Shown here: one piece after another, positions 1-7,981 of the stretch
Layout: each line of letters opens with the position of its first letter
How positions within the stretch are numbered: the first letter of the stretch is position 1
NCBI GenBank assembly: GCA_015143735.1
Contig: VKHC01000568.1
Coordinates: 1-11,005 of the forward strand
From: Synura sp. LO234KE
Taxonomy: Eukaryota > Sar > Synurophyceae > Synurales > Mallomonadaceae
Length of the DNA stretch: 11,005 nucleotides
Direction of reading: 5' to 3'
The notes under the pieces: model-generated
Database searches by the model: none
What the model was told of the DNA's origin: nothing
Seen by the model: the letters and a program-made list of their open reading frames with translations, nothing else
Made by a program: the position numbers and the translations under genes

Positions 1-737
1 GGCTCATAAGGGTGCTTAGTGATTGATATGTTCGCATGTTTTTCTCTAAGCTAAGTTTAACTTTCAAAAAAAAAAAAATACTTCAGAGAAGAACATAGTC
101 ATAACATTAAATGCGTTTTGCCAGTCTACATAGGCCAATTCACCAACCTCTCCGTTACCAAAATCCCTCGGGATTGGAACCCCAATTTTCCTTAAGCTCT
201 TTGTTTGTTATATCAGATTCGTGAGTAAAATTCTTTTGAGCATTTGTATAATGGATTACCTCCGAATCCTTATCATGATATGAGGTTCTTCATTCAATAT
301 ATAACTCAACGTTAGTTGCTTGCAATTCAATGCGTCCTGAACGTAATCGCGATGGTATACACAGCGAGGGAGATACTTTTAGACCAAAATACTTCGTAAA
401 TATTGTCTCCCGGCATATCGTGTTCAATCCCAAGAGTTGGTAATTTATTACTAAATTTCCCTCTAAACGTTACGTCCTTTATAGCAGGAAGCGCACTCAG
501 AGTTACGCGCGAAAATGAGCATTCTGGGAACAAATCCTCATTCACCAATATTGCATTAAAGGGGATATCTATTTCTGACAACCAATCATTTCCTTCATCA
601 TCCTTCTTCATTTCAGATATCTTCTCAATAAGATTAAACAAGTTGGTATTATCTCCTGTTTCGTTCTCATTTTGCCGCTCGTGATCGGATTCTGAGTCTT
701 CCGCCTTTCCGAGCCTTTGCCGCTTCGACTTCAACAT
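1..737 (-). CDS. Unrecognised multi-exon gene, 5' part (3' end beyond window)
   Basis: Four exons can be joined in phase: 393-737 (ATG at 737, 115 codons), 260-336, 82-190 and 1-50, the last running off the window. The introns are 337-392 (56 bp, GTATTT...TTCAG), 191-259 (69 bp, GTAATC...TTAAG) and 51-81 (31 bp, GTATTT, a T-run, then CTTAG). Their phases are 0, 2 and 0 and each junction keeps the frame open, which random sequence would seldom do. The N-terminus is basic and then acidic (KSKRQRL, then many D/E/N residues), suggesting a disordered nuclear-type tail. It is followed by a folded-looking part with DWLSEIDIPF, then CKQLTLSYIL, then VDWQNAF. The order and spacing of these three segments faintly recall the replication factor DONSON. 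That rests on memory and the part after VDWQNAF does not obviously fit, so no name is given. The frame is open upstream of the ATG as far as a TAA near 790, so a longer N-terminus is possible. The 31-bp intron is the least certain junction. Confidence 0.6.
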
Positions 738-915
738 TCGTGCTGATTCGAGTCCCCAATCATCACCCTTCCATGTCGGAATAAATTGTTAACGTGTATC
801 TGCTTAGAATTAGCTCGGTACTTAAGATGTTAGCCTTTGTTATAGTCGAACGATTCCGAACCTCAAATTAATAAATTATATTACAAGATATCGTTCGGAA
901 TCAGTCGTACTCAAA
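738..915. promoter_or_regulatory. Divergent intergenic region between two candidate genes, with a hairpin
   Basis: This 178-bp gap separates the minus-strand ATG at 737 from the plus-strand ATG at 916, so it probably holds the promoters of both. No clear TATA box is visible. The main structure is an inverted repeat with perfect 10-bp arms, GATTCCGAAC at 852-861 and GTTCGGAATC at 893-902. The loop is AT-rich and about 31 bp long. Three further pairs (847-849 with 905-907) flank a small internal bulge. The repeat ends 13 bp before the plus-strand ATG. It could be a dyad binding site or a 5'UTR hairpin. Confidence 0.35.
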
Positions 916-1055
916 ATGAACCGACCTTCAGCGTTCAAGCGCGATAGTAATACCGATCATATCCTTGTCGGAAAATTCGTAAATAAAGAGTCCAGGAAAT
1001 CGTCTTATAGTTAGTTACGAGGTGGAAAGTTTGCGGACTAATACTGCGAAAATAA
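916..1055 (+). CDS. Small hypothetical protein, two-exon candidate
   Basis: An ATG at 916 in an A-rich context (CAAA before ATG) opens 21 codons beginning MNRPSAFKRD. At 979 the frame meets GTAAAT, and a 32-bp candidate intron (979-1010, ending CTTATAG) joins in phase 0 to LVTRWKVCGL and a TAA at 1053-1055, giving 35 residues. If the intron is retained, the frame instead ends after KESRKSSYS, so the two forms differ only in their tails. A further intron, 1029-1075, could extend the protein into a 41-codon open frame from 1076, but its GTTTGC donor is poor. An unrelated open frame over 1069-1251 lies in another phase. The protein is basic and not recognised. Support is limited to the intron-like signal, a plausible start and the divergent arrangement. 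Confidence 0.3.
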
Positions 1056-1244
1056 AGATTATTCATGAATGTCAGTATATCTTACATGGCTCTATAATGA
1101 TATTGTGTTGCTTGCGATTTCTTTCCCTTACTCATCACAATATTCATCCAAACCGGTTAAACATTATGGACGCTATAACATCTGTGTACCAAAATTAAAG
1201 CAGTTTAGTATCCGTTACAGTGTTCCTAGAGTGCCGGTAAAGAA

Positions 1245-1490
1245 CCACTAAAGTATCACTTTAATTGTTGCTTAAGTCACGACTCGCGATGGCAATAGGA
1301 TTTTGGCACTTAAGTTTTAATGATTATAGTTTTACTTTAGTAACAAACTTTAGTAATACTGTAGAACCAGAAGTTTTACTTTAGAAATAAAAGTATCACT
1401 TTAGCATCACTTAAGTATGCCACTTCAGTACGCTACGATGATACTAAAGTATGGCTCAAAGCGATCTACATCCACACTTAAGCATACAGT
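1245..1490. repeat. Cluster of ACTTTAG / ACTTAAGT words, copy 1
   Basis: Within about 245 bp the words ACTAAAGT, ACTTTAG, ACTTAAGT and close variants occur roughly ten times in both orientations, spaced about 15-30 bp apart. Examples are near 1247, 1270, 1308, 1333, 1347, 1376, 1397, 1408, 1442 and 1478. AGTTTTACTTTA is repeated exactly near 1328 and 1370. The stretch lies between the plus-strand candidate ending at 1055 and the minus-strand gene remnant, overlapping the latter's presumed 3' end. It could be a degenerate repeat array, a transposon remnant, or clustered binding sites. The rest of 1056-1244 shows no supported gene. Confidence 0.4.
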
Positions 1491-2077
1491 TAAACAAATA
1501 TTGTGCGCTGAGATAAGAGCCCTTACATTAAATACCCTACGAATCGCCCCTACATAAGCTCCGCAAGACAACCTGAGGGAGAACACCAAAATAAAGACGA
1601 ACAATGACTAATTGTACGACGACTCACCTTTCTTCTTTCTCACCAGAATCACTGTTCAGGGTAAGACAAATTTTTGACCAAACTCCAATATATAGTGATT
1701 GTAATATGTTACATAGTCTATCAAAATTTCAAAGTAAATTTAACTGACTTTGCAGTTTAAATACCAGGCCCTTTTTAGGTACTTCGCAACCTTGATACAT
1801 GCAAGTTTGGAATCTCGATTACAGATAATGGTAATAATGACGAACAGAAAATTTTCAACGCATTAGGAAGGGAGTTTATGTCGAAAGAGGAATATAATTT
1901 CGAACATTCGTCATAACATATAGGCAGGCAAAACATATAAAACTCCTCGTATTTGATAGCGTCTAAGGACACTGCTGAATACTTTCAATCTGCCTTTCAA
2001 AGTAAGGTTGGAACAAAATAGCAATATTATTAAATAAAATCTGAAAGGAAATGACGAGCCTCTGACGATTCCACCAT
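1425..2077 (-). pseudogene. Broken or multi-exon unrecognised gene
   Basis: Several coding-like pieces follow one another on the minus strand in different frames. An ATG at 2077 opens MVESSEARHFLSDFI and then meets TAA. A second frame carries QPYFERQIESIQQ (about 2040-1968). A third, about 1972-1775, carries DAIKYEEFYMFCLPICYDEC and a leucine/proline-rich part ending IPNLHVS. No credible intron joins these three, so frameshift decay or sequence error is likely. Downstream splice signals look genuine. An acceptor ending GAACAG at 1652 leads to a 24-nt exon (1628-1651, DSGEKEE). A 55-bp intron (1573-1627, GTGAGT...CTCCCTCAG) then joins in phase to LSCGAYVGAIRRVF, open to a TGA at 1425. A GTTGCG donor at 1790 would connect the third frame to DSGEKEE in phase, but it is weak. 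The family is not recognised. It may be a decaying gene or one whose exons I have not resolved. Confidence 0.4.
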
Positions 2078-2204
2078 GTAAAAGTTTTTCAACGTTCTTC
2101 AGCTAATCTTCCTAATTAAAAACTGTGCAATTTGTGATTAGTGATTATAAAATACTATAGAAATTGACTCACATTACAATATTCTTCTCTGGTTGCGTTC
2201 ACGT

Positions 2205-2244
2205 GAAACCCAATTTGTCCACGCGCGAAACCCAATATTGTCCA
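2205..2244 (+). repeat. Two-copy tandem duplication, 22-bp period
   Basis: GAAACCCAATTTGTCCA at 2205-2221 recurs at 2227-2244 with one extra base (GAAACCCAATATTGTCCA). This is a local duplication with a 22-bp period. No function is evident. Confidence 0.6.
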
Positions 2245-2392
2245 AGCCATCTTTTTCAGCACGTATCTATTTTTCTCTACTCTCAACTGCCTTTGAAGAA
2301 TTTAACGTTTAATTGTAGAAAACGATTGCAAATTTCAGATGCGAGTGGAATACACGAACGTGGTTAAGAAAAATAAAATACTTGTGTGGTTG

Positions 2393-2590
2393 CTAAAGTA
2401 TTTTATGTCGCGTACTTAAGTGATGTAAAAACTTTAGCGGACACTTTTTTTTCAAAATTTTTTTTAAGTATTTTGCAAAAAACTGCCGTGTTACTGAAGT
2501 CCAAAAATACTTTTTTCCTAAGAAAGTACGGTACTTTAACCGTAATACGAGCGAATGTTTGTTTCCTAAAGTGAAAATCATACTTTACGA
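2393..2590. repeat. Cluster of ACTTTAG / TACTTAAGT words, copy 2
   Basis: A second stretch dense in CTAAAGTA, TACTTAAGTG, ACTTTAG and AAGTAC words lies here, with about nine occurrences in both orientations. TACTTAAGTGATG at 2413-2425 is the exact reverse complement of 1405-1417 in the first cluster, so the two may be diverged, oppositely oriented copies of one repeat. Runs of T and A near 2450-2465 and 2505-2515 interrupt it. Short open frames exist on both strands but lack protein character. Confidence 0.35.
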
Positions 2591-3193
2591 CGGATTTTGG
2601 TACACGGATGAAATAATCAGTCCTTGTGTGACTCAATGTTACTGATCGCTTACTAATCTCTCAACTTAGCAACAAAAGCAAGGCTAAATTATACTTAGGT
2701 AATTGAGCGTAAGGAAACCTCTCTCATACTTGCTTATGCACCGAGAGTGGTACCATGTTTTCCTCCTTCAGGTGGTTTTACTCTAGCTCATAATAATCCT
2801 TATTGGATTTTCCGCCATAATTTCAGATTGTTTATACTTTATTCGCCTTAGTGCCCTCACATTTGAAGGATGAGCAGTAATAGTAGCAGGTTTTGTTAAG
2901 CTGTGGAGCGACTTGAAACGACATCAGAGGTGCGCAGCAACAGGAAATTTAAAAAAATATTACTTAAAAGAAAAAACTATTTAAGCGATATAAAATATGT
3001 TCACATCATAAAATAGCAAAAGCACGTTTAAGAAAACAGTTGATTGAACATACCTAATATAGTTTAATACAAAACTTATGCTCTAATTCCCTAGCCAAAG
3101 TATGGGATAACTCGTTAATATGCTTAACGTATTTTCGAAAAACCTTTAAGGACATTGTTGACGATTCTGGGAGAACATTTAGGAAATTGAACG

Positions 3194-3946
3194 TCACACT
3201 CCGCTGAATTCCGATTGCACGACAACAGGGGTAACAGAATCCCGAGATACTGATCCCACTCTTCTTCCTTGACTTGCACGTCTCGAGTGCCCGGACAATG
3301 ATTCAAAAACGCCATGATAAGAGCCTAACATAAGCCTTCCGTTTTCATCTCTTTTATTTTTACGCATCATCTCCCTCTCCTTCCCAACAGCAGCTGGCAT
3401 AATGTGATTTAACATCGAGGAAAAAATTTTCACCCAAGCAAAACGGAGCTCAGCCGTCCACAGCGCTCGCATAGCGAAGCTTAAGCTCCAGAAAAGAACA
3501 TCGCCAATAATACCGAACTGCATCGGAGTAACTCCCATCTTCATATGTGAAGTTCCAATTCTTGCCATAGTGATTCTAAATTTTTGAGGATTCTTAAGCT
3601 GAGACAACGCAGACGCAATGATGGCAGATATAACTCTAACTTGGATTTTATTATCGTCCTTAAAGAGCGATCGCGATATAGGATTAACATCGAAAAGTCT
3701 ATCATATAAAATTTTGCTGAACCATGGCAAAACATCCCTTGCATCATCAGGCGCATTCGAGCTTGATTCAATGTAAGCAGGAAGATTACCAGAAAGAAGT
3801 AGGTCCCATCCATTCTTGGCGAGAGTAATGTCTTCTGAGTTTACTACCACGTTCTTGATAAAGTACATAGGCATTATTAGGTGTGCTAGCTGCTCATCAG
3901 TTCCAGTCCATGCAGAACGATGACCAGAGAAATAAGATTGACCCAT
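3194..3946 (-). CDS. Single-domain globin, flavohemoglobin-like haem pocket
   Basis: This is a 250-residue haem-binding globin in one exon. The globin fold spans roughly residues 37-186. YDRLFDVNP at 81-89 aligns with the B helix of bacterial and yeast flavohemoglobins and places a tyrosine (Y81) at B10. F95 is CD1, Q102 falls at distal position E7, and H134 in GTSHMKMGV is the proximal F8 histidine. It is followed by the G helix (QFGIIGDVLFWSL) and an H helix ending MLNHIMP. Tyr-B10 with Gln-E7 is the ligand-stabilising pair known from flavohemoglobins and is typical of oxygen binding or NO dioxygenation. No reductase domain follows. Instead there is a basic Ser/Arg-rich tail (188-250), and about 36 residues precede the fold. 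The A-B region is longer than in flavohemoglobin. The ATG at 3946 is the first in frame; a GTG two codons earlier is less likely. The gene has no introns, unlike its neighbours. Its exact role (NO detoxification, sensing or oxygen binding) cannot be read from sequence. Confidence 0.88.
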   Translation of the reverse strand: MGQSYFSGHRSAWTGTDEQLAHLIMPMYFIKNVVVNSEDITLAKNGWDLLLSGNLPAYIESSSNAPDDARDVLPWFSKILYDRLFDVNPISRSLFKDDNKIQVRVISAIIASALSQLKNPQKFRITMARIGTSHMKMGVTPMQFGIIGDVLFWSLSFAMRALWTAELRFAWVKIFSSMLNHIMPAAVGKEREMMRKNKRDENGRLMLGSYHGVFESLSGHSRRASQGRRVGSVSRDSVTPVVVQSEFSGV

Positions 3947-4006
3947 GCTCACAATTTACAATACCAATGCTTACAATTTACAATACCAATGCTTACAATT
4001 TACAAT
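3945..4006. repeat. 22-bp tandem repeat abutting the globin start codon
   Basis: A 22-bp unit beginning ATGCTTACAATTTACAATAC on the plus strand occurs at 3945-3966, 3967-3988 and, partly, 3989-4006. The first unit differs at one base and the third diverges over its last five. The first unit overlaps the globin ATG, so the array forms the immediate 5' leader or core promoter of that gene. Copy number could vary between strains. Confidence 0.85.
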
Positions 4007-4328
4007 TCCGCTCAGAGTCTGCTCAAAACGACATTCAACATGATATTATGATAAACACGAAGTCACAGTCACTTAGGGGAAATAGCAGTTTCATGCAACA
4101 GTGCCTCGCTGCAATACAAATTTTCCTCCTTACTCTCTTGTCGGACTCTATTCTATTTAATTCGTATACGCATTATAAATTGATTTTTATTTTATCGTTT
4201 CTTTTTCGATTTTTACTAAATCTAAGAATGCCGATGTAGGAAGCTCCTTTTTTCAGTATTTTTTTATTTTGGTTGCAGTTCAAACATATGTCGGAGGAAA
4301 TATGCAATAGACTTGAGCAGGGGAAAGT
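4007..4328. other. Intergenic, upstream of globin gene
   Basis: Little can be read here. T-rich runs at 4190-4270 end in a plus-strand acceptor-like TTTGGTTGCAG at about 4278. The open plus-strand frame beyond it overlaps the minus-strand ORF at 4329-4556, and I could not decide between them. The region probably contains the globin promoter, but no TATA-type element stands out. Confidence 0.4.
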
Positions 4329-4556
4329 TTACAAAAGTACGACCCTACGCGCATCTGGAGGGGATTTCGGGTTCATGACCTTGATCAGCAACTCTAGTCT
4401 CCGTTTAGTGAAGCACTCATTATCGATTTCAGACATCCGTGCTCTAAATTTAGTTGCGCGAGATACTAGATCAACAACTTGATTCCAGCAATAATCCTTC
4501 ATGTGTCGACATTGAAAAGGATGGAATTGGTTCTTAGCGGTAGAGCAACCATCCAT
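4329..4556 (-). CDS. Small hypothetical ORF, uncertain
   Basis: A 75-residue frame starts at an ATG at 4556, which itself begins MDGCSTAKNQ. It contains cysteines in CRHMKDYC and a charged helical-looking part (KFRARMSEIDNECFTKRRLE). The frame stays open for eight codons upstream of the ATG as far as a TAA, and those codons (SSTHYTF) also look coding. No domain is recognised. The four cysteines are not in a standard twin CX9C arrangement. An acceptor-like site on the opposite strand at about 4278 leads into a competing frame of similar length, so strand and reality are both uncertain. Confidence 0.3.
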   Translation of the reverse strand: MDGCSTAKNQFHPFQCRHMKDYCWNQVVDLVSRATKFRARMSEIDNECFTKRRLELLIKVMNPKSPPDARRVVLL

Positions 4557-5084
4557 GAAGGTGTAATGAGTTGAGGATTAACTGCAGTATTTGAAACTTC
4601 TTATATTCAGTTAGTAAATTAGTTCGTCGGTTAGTTAGTTAGGTGTGCCAATAAGCTTGTCTGTTAGTTGTTTTATAAATTGCCTGGCCTGCTGAATCTC
4701 AGTACTTAATTTTCCTTCTAATAACTTTACTTTACACTCCTGCTGAGCTTTACTTGAGGAAGTCGGAATTGAGTGGGCGAACGGTATTTGTGTATGAAAA
4801 ATTTAATTTATGAACATACTGCCTTGTAAATTTCTGGGACATAATTCGATATCAACTTTGATAATCTAAAGGGATACAAGTTACTTCTTACCAGTAAATG
4901 CTGCTATCCGGCCGTGTAACCAATAAGAGCTTGATTCTTAGGTTAATTTTTAATATTTGCTTATATTTTTTGTATTTGTGCTCAGAAGCAAAATCTTCCG
5001 TACCTCATTTCATATCCACCATCACAAATCTCCCGAATATCCTTAATTATAGGTAGACAACGACAGACAGGTACACAGAATGTC
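4557..5084. other. Intergenic stretch with TTAGTT-rich segment
   Basis: At 4606-4642 the word TTAGT(T) repeats irregularly (CAGTTAGTAAATTAGTTC, then GGTTAGTTAGTTAGG). It is a short low-complexity tract rather than a telomeric array. A plus-strand frame of about 47 codons (4673-4860, including AESQYLIFLL) is open but has no start or paired splice sites. The rest is AT-rich and shows nothing that I can support. Confidence 0.45.
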
Positions 5085-7530
5085 TAATAATTAAGAGTCC
5101 CCAATGTATCAACTGGGAAAGCCCTCTGGCCGAGTGGGGCAAGAGGGAGGTGGCCTCTGCGTGAGTCGGCGCAAGGAAGGCCTCCCTCGGGGATGACTAG
5201 TACGCAACCACGACGTAACCACCAACTAGGTAGAGGTGGACACGCGCAAGAAAAATGGTCCCAAGTGGTGATTAGAAAATGGGGTGCAAGAAAATAGATG
5301 ATACGCATATGTGAAGAATGAAAGCCACCACTTTGATCGAGACCATGTGGGGAGAAGCAAAAGTGGACAAGCCCCGAAGTGAAAGAGGATGACCTAGGAG
5401 CAGAGCAGAAATCGACCCAATAGCATGGCAGGGGGGAAAGACGCGCGTTCTCCAGCGGCTCCTCTATCACTAAGCTACTCAGGCAATTCGCTGGTCGCTC
5501 CAAATCCTTCGGCGTGGTTAATACTTCCGTGATGCTTTCCCGCAGCGCAGTGCAAGGAAACTCCGCAGGTATTTGGCTGTGATTGCCGCATGAGTTTGCC
5601 GTGGAGAAGGGGGTCTAATCCGTTTTTTTTCTTCCGCTTCTTAGTCAAATAACGGAAGACGATACCAGGCCGGATAAAGTTCCACTGTGAAGCGCACGGA
5701 ACGGTGAACTGCGATGAGATCGACAACCGTAGTGACGACGCTGAAGCGAGAAAACGTAGGGACAACGATCCCAAACATTATGATGTAGACGTGAGAATTC
5801 ACGAAATCGAATGAAACCGGAAAGGTGGCGACGACGTTGAGAAAAACAGTGTAGAACCGAAATCCTAGCCAAAGCGTAAGAAGGGAGTCGACGTTGGTAA
5901 AAGACATGCCCCCGGAGATGGGCGCCGACGGGGATGTTCTAGTAAGGTCTGGAACTGGGGCAGTCAACGGCAGCCGTGGAGTGCCAGATGGAACCGGACT
6001 ACTCTGCAGAGACTTTTCTGTGAGATCGAAAAGAACGCATAGCGTTCGAATCTGAGAGCTTGGCAGGTGGTGGAGGTAAAATCCAAGCTAGACTCCCGCA
6101 CAAGAACAGAAATTGTAGCGGGCACCCAAGGAACTTCTACCGAAGAGGGTCGGGCGGAGGAAGACACCAGAATCTGACGTTCAAGCAGCTCGCACTGCTC
6201 GCCACCTGAGCCGCAGCATTTTTTTGTGCTGGGTGGGATGTGCTTAGGTCACTTGGCAACGAGATCTGGCAAGAGAATACGCTAGCGAGTTTACTAGGAC
6301 CTGGTGCCGGGACATCGCTACTTCTTCGAGAGCACTTGCCCTGTACTCTTAATAGTCGACAGAGTCGTTGGATGCCATGGTAGTTGACAGGGATATAGTG
6401 CTGTAAGGAAGGAGGGCGGGAGAGGAAACGACGGCTGTACGTGCCTTGAGGACTAGTGCTCCATATTCTAGGTATTCAACAGTATCATTTACCAGACCTT
6501 CCCCTGGCAAGAACGGAGATCATTTTGACTCATGGACGCCGGAGATCGCTTGATGCCAAGATGGGGAAGAAGTCCCAGCACCCGGATAGGATGTAGACCA
6601 CTCTACGGATATAGCGTATTTAGCAACCTTGTGGCGTATTGTGCCGCACCCAGACAATCGAAAGGCGTGGAGTGACCGATGCGCACAGGAAGGACAACGG
6701 CACAAAACATCCGGGAGCACAGGTGGAGGGGACATACCGCTAACTGAAAATGCCTCTTGAGGTGGCGGTCGAGGGTCAGAGATCGTTGCCCTTGTGTTCG
6801 TCCATCATTGGGACTTCGGCATCCTCTGGAGGAGGATTTTAGAGGGCTGACAGGAAAATACCAGTGAATGGATGAAATGGCTGGTAGATAGCCAACGGAC
6901 TTTCCAGAATGACGTCGTATATGAGCTGCAGGACCGCCACCAAGGCCTTGCAACGCGCTCCAAGCTCAGCGTCCACCACCGTGAGGGTGGGAGAAGCCGA
7001 GATCTCTGCGGTCGACGCAGGAATTCGTACCCTTGCATTTGAGCGGAACCTGCCACTGGATCTGCTGCACCAACCGCAATCCACACTTGGTGTAGAGTAA
7101 ACACGAGGGGATAGTTGAACTTTGGGATGGGTTAGGCCACCGACGCCAGTGAGTCCGAAGTGCCACGAGTACGAAGGACGAATTTTACGAAAAAGTCCTG
7201 ACGGTATTGGTACAACGCTGATCCATCCATGTGCGCCGCGCCTATACGGCGAGTACCCAGCGTCCGTCCAAACTGCGGAGAGGAGATCACTAAGTGGAAG
7301 CCCCCGGTTCAAGCCAGAAATTGTCATGACCAGCGGCGTAGTGTGAGGAAGTTTGGTGACGAGATAAACCGGGCTAAGTATCTCCACTCCGGTGGAGCCC
7401 ATGAGGAGAGATGTCCATCCGAAGTCTAGAAGAATAGGTTGGGCATCTTTAAGGCCAACAAGCGAATGGAGCCCGTGCTAGGTGAGTCACTTTGACCCCC
7501 GGAAGGTAGAATGACCACTCCGATCGCTTC
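5085..7530. other. GC-rich island without an intact gene, possible decayed mobile element
   Basis: Base composition changes sharply here. Sampled 60-bp lines reach about 55 percent GC, against about 35 percent in the flanks, and return to AT-rich near 7530. Open frames of 60-187 codons occur on both strands, as expected where stops are rarer. The longest, minus-strand 6839-7402, is rich in S, P, G and R and matches no family I know. On the plus strand, charged stretches such as FHCEAHGTVNCDEIDNRSDD (about 5680-5740) and MKWLVDSQRTFQNDVVYELQ (about 6869-6928) look more protein-like but are broken by stops. I found no reverse transcriptase, integrase, zinc-knuckle or transposase motif, no terminal repeats and no target-site duplication. 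A degraded retroelement or horizontally acquired segment is possible, as is a lineage-specific GC-rich non-coding region. Confidence 0.4.
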
Positions 7531-7559
7531 AAACTTGGTTGGTTAAATAAACACCGGAA

Positions 7560-7981
7560 CTATGTTGAGTGTATGTCAAGAAACTCATCCAGGTAGTGCA
7601 TGTACAGCCGGAAATTGCAAAAAACTAGAACTTCTGTTTGATGTTCAAGTGTCCAGTGCACTGGCACAAAAATGTTGATCCCACCAATTTTGGTGTTAAC
7701 TGCAACTGGAATGCTTGCGATTTGATATTCAAGATTTGTGCCCGGGAATTTTGTTTTGGTATTGGGCTAATTGTTATTATTCCTTGGGAGCGAAAAAAGT
7801 GTAACGTAGCTGTGTCGCCGCGAAGAATACTACTGCAACGTACTATGGTGGGCCATTCACCATCAAATAGGTCGAGACTCTGCTCTGGGAATTCCTCATC
7901 TTCTAAGCTCTGTTAATATCGTTCAAACGCAAGCGCATCATTAAAATCATCTACAGGAGATGGATGAGGTCCTTTTTCCAT
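7560..7981 (-). CDS. Unrecognised 99-residue protein, three exons
   Basis: Three exons join in phase 0. They are 7955-7981 (MEKGPHPSP), 7844-7909 (22 codons, including EEFPEQSLDLFDGEWPTI) and 7560-7766 (68 codons plus TAG). The introns are 7910-7954 (45 bp, GTAGAT...GATATTAACAG, with a TATTAAC branch-like word) and 7767-7843 (77 bp, GTACGT...AACAATTAG). The last exon has strong coding character: alternating hydrophobic segments (YQIASIPVAVN, KIGGINIFVPVHW, EVLVFCNFRLYMHYLDEFL) suggest a beta-rich start and a helical end. Reading straight through without splicing meets TAA at 7913-7915. No signal peptide or clear transmembrane helix is seen. The protein may be complete, given its ATG, terminal stop and compact size, though the 27-bp first exon is the weakest part. 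It lies 235 bp downstream of LYAR on the same strand. The family is not recognised. Confidence 0.6.

Larger units (their letters stand above)
2078..3193. other. Intergenic stretch, no supported gene
   Basis: No open frame here has convincing protein character or consistent splice phases. A plus-strand TACTAAT followed by CTTAG at 2669 looks like a 3' splice site, but I could not pair it with a donor or a convincing exon. The region also contains a two-copy tandem duplication, a second cluster of ACTTTAG-type words, and AT-rich runs around 2950-3000. An ATTAAA on the minus strand (3063-3068) lies about 126 bp beyond the globin stop codon and could serve as its polyadenylation signal. Confidence 0.5.

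Noticed and set aside
67-78. Run of 12 A on the plus strand as a retroposon poly(A) tail
   Set aside because: It lies within the proposed 31-bp intron and acts as its pyrimidine tract on the minus strand; no retroposon body flanks it.
1069-1251. Plus-strand 60-codon frame
   Set aside because: No splice or start context ties it to the 916 candidate in the correct phase, and an overlapping frame is equally open.
2386-2636. Overlapping open frames on both strands
   Set aside because: They lie in the ACTTTAG-type repeat cluster, are low complexity and rich in Phe/Lys from T/A runs.
4273-4482. Plus-strand exon candidate after a TTGGTTGCAG acceptor
   Set aside because: No donor or upstream exon could be matched, and the minus-strand frame over the same bases looks at least as coding-like.
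5110-5145. TGGCCGAGTGG, like a tRNA Leu/Ser A box
   Set aside because: No B box at a suitable distance and no cloverleaf pairing, so not called a tRNA or SINE.
5641-5967. Minus-strand hydrophobic frame resembling a membrane protein
   Set aside because: It is the antisense of a strongly charged plus-strand frame, which typically yields false hydrophobic ORFs.
6025-6060. GTTCGAATC, like a tRNA B box
   Set aside because: The flanking bases do not form a T stem, and no acceptor stem or A box is found upstream.
6839-7402. Minus-strand open frame of 187 codons in the GC-rich block
   Set aside because: It is long, but composition-driven; other strands and frames there are similarly open, residue make-up is S/P/G/R-heavy, and no domain is recognisable.
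7653-7664. 12-bp perfect palindrome CCAGTGCACTGG
   Set aside because: It lies within coding sequence of the 99-residue protein and is short enough to arise by chance.
7638-7916. Plus-strand 92-codon frame rich in cysteine
   Set aside because: It lies antisense to the spliced minus-strand gene, whose phase-consistent introns give better support.
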